Shown here: in pieces, positions 61,853 to 64,000 of the stretch | Layout of the letters: every line of letters starts with the position of its first letter | Numbering within the stretch: position 1 is the stretch's first letter | Source of the DNA: Kytococcus sedentarius DSM 20547 | GTDB lineage: Bacteria > Actinomycetota > Actinomycetes > Actinomycetales > Dermatophilaceae | DNA length: 64,000 nucleotides | Direction of reading: 5' to 3' | NCBI RefSeq assembly: GCF_000023925.1 | Contig: NC_013169.1 | Coordinates: 868,001-932,000, forward strand | Program-made: the position numbers and the translations under genes | Notes under the pieces: model-generated | Database searches by the model: none | Seen by the model: only the letters and a program-made list of their open reading frames with translations | Told to the model about the DNA's origin: nothing

Positions 61853-62440
61853 ATGACCACCCAAGCCGAGAACACGCTCGCGGTGGGCATGACCCTCCCC
61901 CAGCAGGCGAGCGCGGTGACCTGCGGCGCCGCGAGCCTCGTGGTGGCGCAACGCCTCCTGGAGCGCATGCCGCTGCCTGCCGCGGACGACCCGGTGGAGG
62001 TCGAGGACTTCCAGGGGGCCGAGTTCGCCCGCTTCGGGCGCACCAACAACCCGTGGGAGGCCCGCGCGCTGCGCCTGCCGTGGCCGATGGCGCTGGGCAC
62101 CCCGCCGTGGGGCGCCCTGGCCGAGATCCGCGGCATCGTCCGGCTGGAGCGGGGCGGCCGTCCCCGGTATGCGCTGGGCGTGGTGCGCAGGAGCGGGGCC
62201 GGTGCGTTGGGTGAGGTGTTGCAGGCCGTGGGGCCGCACGAGCCCGCGCTGCTCTACGTGGGGAACGCCTGGGTGCCTCGCCACGTCTGCGTGCTCGCGG
62301 AGGACGGCGACGGCCGGCTGGCCCTGTATGACCCGGCGGCCGGCAGCGTCGTCGAGGCCGACCTCGGTGCCCTGGTCGCGGGGGAGCAGCGGGTGGCGGG
62401 TTGGCGCCAGCCCTGGGTGGTCATCGCCCCCGCGGACTGA
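61853..62440 (+). CDS. Putative C39-like cysteine peptidase
   Basis: A 195-residue soluble protein that I cannot assign to a named family, but it has the residue plan of C39-like papain-fold peptidases: Gln18 before Cys24 in LPQQASAVTCGAASLVVAQ, His144 in WVPRHVCVLAED, and Asp160 in LALYDPAAGSV, with the usual 16-residue His-Asp spacing. No signal peptide, membrane helix or bacteriocin-transporter domain is present, so it may be a free peptidase, amidase or transglutaminase-like enzyme. GAGGAGAC lies 5 nt before the ATG. It starts 43 nt after clpX and may be co-transcribed. Confidence 0.6.
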   Translation: MTTQAENTLAVGMTLPQQASAVTCGAASLVVAQRLLERMPLPAADDPVEVEDFQGAEFARFGRTNNPWEARALRLPWPMALGTPPWGALAEIRGIVRLERGGRPRYALGVVRRSGAGALGEVLQAVGPHEPALLYVGNAWVPRHVCVLAEDGDGRLALYDPAAGSVVEADLGALVAGEQRVAGWRQPWVVIAPAD

Positions 62441-62605
62441 GCCTCAGGGGTTGGTCTCCCGGCCGGAACCAGCGCGAGCCAGGTATGGCAGGCTCCAGGC
62501 CAGAATCCCTCCTGATCCTCGTGGGTGGCCGTCTCACGACCACGGCATGGCGACGCCGTGGGCACGAAGAACGGGGCCCAGTCAGATCCGCACCCGTGGC
62601 GCGCC

Positions 62606-64000
62606 TCAGGCCTTCGGCTTCTCCACCTTCAGCAGCTCGGTGTCACGCACCTCGAGCTCCTCGGCGTCGACCTCGGCCACCTCGCACACCACGTGCCCGG
62701 AGGCCACGACGTCGTCCCAGGCCCGGCGGGCGGCGGCCCGCTGCTCGGCGGGGCCGGCCAGCGTCATGGCCGTCACCTGGGCGCGCATGCCCAACTTCGC
62801 CTCGGACTTGGCCTTGCGGATGCCGGCGAGCACGGCGGCAGCGGCCGGCTTCACCCCCGCCACGTTGACGTCCGCCAGGTTGGCTGGGCGCACCTCGTCG
62901 GCGGTGGGCCAGGCGGCGCGGTGCACGGAGCCGCTGTGCCACCAGCTCCAGACCTCCTCGGTCGCGAACGGGATGAAGGGGGCCAGCAGGCGCAGCTGCA
63001 CGTCCAGGGCCACCCGCAGGGCGGCGCGCGCGCTCGTGGTCGCCGCGGAGGCCTCGACCTCGTCGCCCCCGTAGGCGCGGGCCTTGACCAGCTCCAGGTA
63101 GTCGTCGCAGAACGACCAGAAGAACGCCTCGGTCACCTCGAGGGCCTTGGTGTAGTCCCAGGCCTCAAAGCCCGCGGTGGCCTGCTCGACCACCCGCGCC
63201 AGCTCCAGCAGCAGCGACTGGTCCACCGGCTCGGTCACCTGCGCGAGCAGCTGTTCCGGGTGCTCGGCACCGTCCACCTCGCCGAAGCCGAGGGCGAACT
63301 TCGAGGCGTTCAGGAGCTTGATGGCCAACCGGCGGCCGACCTTCATCTGCTGGGCGTCGAAGGCGGTGTCCACGCCCTGGCGGGCCGAGGCCGCCCAGTA
63401 GCGCACCGCATCGGACCCGTGCTCCTCGAGCAGGTCCACCGGGGTGACCACGTTGCCCTTGGACTTGGACATCTTCTTGCGGTCCGGGTCCAGGATCCAG
63501 CCGTTCAAGGTGGCGTTCCACCACGGCACGGTGCCGTGCTCGTGGTGGGCGCGCACGATGGTGGAGAACAGCCAGGTGCGGATGATGTCGTGTCCCTGCG
63601 GGCGCATGTCCATCGGGAAGACCATCTCGAACAGCTCGGGGTCGTTGCGCCACCCGCCGATGATCTGCGGGCTCAGCGAGCTGGTGGCCCAGGTGTCGAG
63701 CACGTCCGGGTCGGCGGCGAACCCGCCCGGCTGGTCGCGCTGGGACTCCTCGAAACCCGGTGCGGTGTCGGTCTGCGGGTCCACGGGCAGGTCGGCCTCG
63801 GCGGGCGTGATGGGGTTCTCGTGGTCCGGCTCGCCGTCGGCGTCCAGCGGGTACCAGATGGGGAAGGGCACCCCGAAGAAGCGCTGGCGGCTGACCAGCC
63901 AGTCGCCGTTGAGGCCCTCGATCCAGTTGGCGTGGCGGCGCTCCATGTAGGCCGGGTGGAAGTCCACCTCGGCCCCGCGCTCGATGAGGGCGCGGTTCAG
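62606..64000 (-). CDS. valS: Valyl-tRNA synthetase, C-terminal part
   Basis: 465 codons of the 3' end are in the window; the gene continues past the right edge, so the HIGH motif and most of the editing domain are absent. Visible are FFGVPFPIWYPLDADG, DPDVLDTWATSSLSPQ and the KMSKSKGN catalytic loop followed by VVTPVDLLEEHGSDAVRYW. The anticodon-binding domain (about the last 250 residues) has RLLAPFIPFATEEVWSWW. There is no long C-terminal coiled coil after it, as in the short actinobacterial ValRS type. It attaches valine to tRNA-Val. Confidence 0.93.
   Translation of the reverse strand: MNRALIERGAEVDFHPAYMERRHANWIEGLNGDWLVSRQRFFGVPFPIWYPLDADGEPDHENPITPAEADLPVDPQTDTAPGFEESQRDQPGGFAADPDVLDTWATSSLSPQIIGGWRNDPELFEMVFPMDMRPQGHDIIRTWLFSTIVRAHHEHGTVPWWNATLNGWILDPDRKKMSKSKGNVVTPVDLLEEHGSDAVRYWAASARQGVDTAFDAQQMKVGRRLAIKLLNASKFALGFGEVDGAEHPEQLLAQVTEPVDQSLLLELARVVEQATAGFEAWDYTKALEVTEAFFWSFCDDYLELVKARAYGGDEVEASAATTSARAALRVALDVQLRLLAPFIPFATEEVWSWWHSGSVHRAAWPTADEVRPANLADVNVAGVKPAAAAVLAGIRKAKSEAKLGMRAQVTAMTLAGPAEQRAAARRAWDDVVASGHVVCEVAEVDAEELEVRDTELLKVEKPKA

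Noticed and set aside
62441-62605. Small gene or T-box-like leader between the C39-like gene and valS
   Set aside because: It is at the 3' ends of both converging genes, and no conserved hairpin, tRNA-like or coding signal was seen.

Overview
The window is a stretch of a very high-GC (about 70% or more) actinobacterial chromosome. Diagnostic genes are WhiB1, MtrAB-LpqB, a SecA1 without the zinc tail, mycothione reductase, a mycothiol-linked thioredoxin-like protein of the Rv2466c type, PdtaS, ClpP1/ClpP2 and a 1630-residue NAD-glutamate dehydrogenase. The gene order (metallopeptidase, DUF3499, manB, SIS protein ... mtrA-mtrB-lpqB, comF, hpf, secA, Rv3235-like ... pdtaS, whiB1) follows in outline the Rv3219-Rv3260 region of Mycobacterium tuberculosis. 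The accessory genes (LysM/BldC-like/SAF/CpaE-like cluster, DUF6912, tandem GNAT protein) look more like Micrococcales. The species cannot be fixed from the sequence alone.

Layout. 1-3.2 kb: envelope/mannose metabolism (phosphomannomutase, SIS protein) beside DUF3499. 3.2-4.6 kb: mycothione reductase. 4.7-10.6 kb: the MtrA-MtrB-LpqB envelope signalling operon, ComF and the long ribosome hibernation factor. 10.6-14.5 kb: a YcaQ-type DNA glycosylase and an 829-residue protein made of four GNAT domains. 14.7-17.4 kb: SecA. 17.4-22.0 kb: a small cluster of LysM, Rv3235-like, HTH, SAF and frameshifted CpaE-like genes plus DUF6912. 22.2-31.5 kb: PruA, two small reverse-strand genes, NAD-glutamate dehydrogenase and PdtaS. 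31.5-36.4 kb: WhiB1, three tRNAs (Lys, His, Arg), a YihY membrane protein, an ACC deaminase relic, oligoribonuclease and a PrsW-like protease. 36.4-43.6 kb: two membrane-anchored GTPases, SSB, EttA, an RluA-type pseudouridine synthase and a VOC protein. 43.7-49.5 kb: S41 peptidase, two thioesterases, an unknown protein, a broken nucleoside transporter and PfkA. 49.5-55.2 kb: a reverse-strand run pepN-mscS-glbO-GH13 glucosidase. 55.4-64 kb: Rv2466c-like protein, RpiB, antitoxin-like protein, tRNA-Gly and tRNA-Pro, tig, clpP1-clpP2-clpX, a C39-like putative cysteine peptidase and the 3' part of valS.

How it works together. Most genes are housekeeping: envelope homeostasis, protein export, folding and degradation, ribosome maintenance, mycothiol redox and proline/glutamate catabolism. 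No prophage, insertion sequence, CRISPR array or recognisable defence island is present. The points of most interest are regulatory and evolutionary. Many genes start 6-8 nt after a TANNNT -10 box, the signature of leaderless transcription, including one divergent pair whose -10 boxes overlap. A ClgR-type palindrome precedes clpP1P2. Three genes are decaying or frameshifted. There are also a tetra-GNAT protein, a putative cysteine peptidase next to clpX and an orphan SAF/CpaE-like cluster. Intrinsic-terminator-like perfect hairpins separate most convergent or consecutive units.
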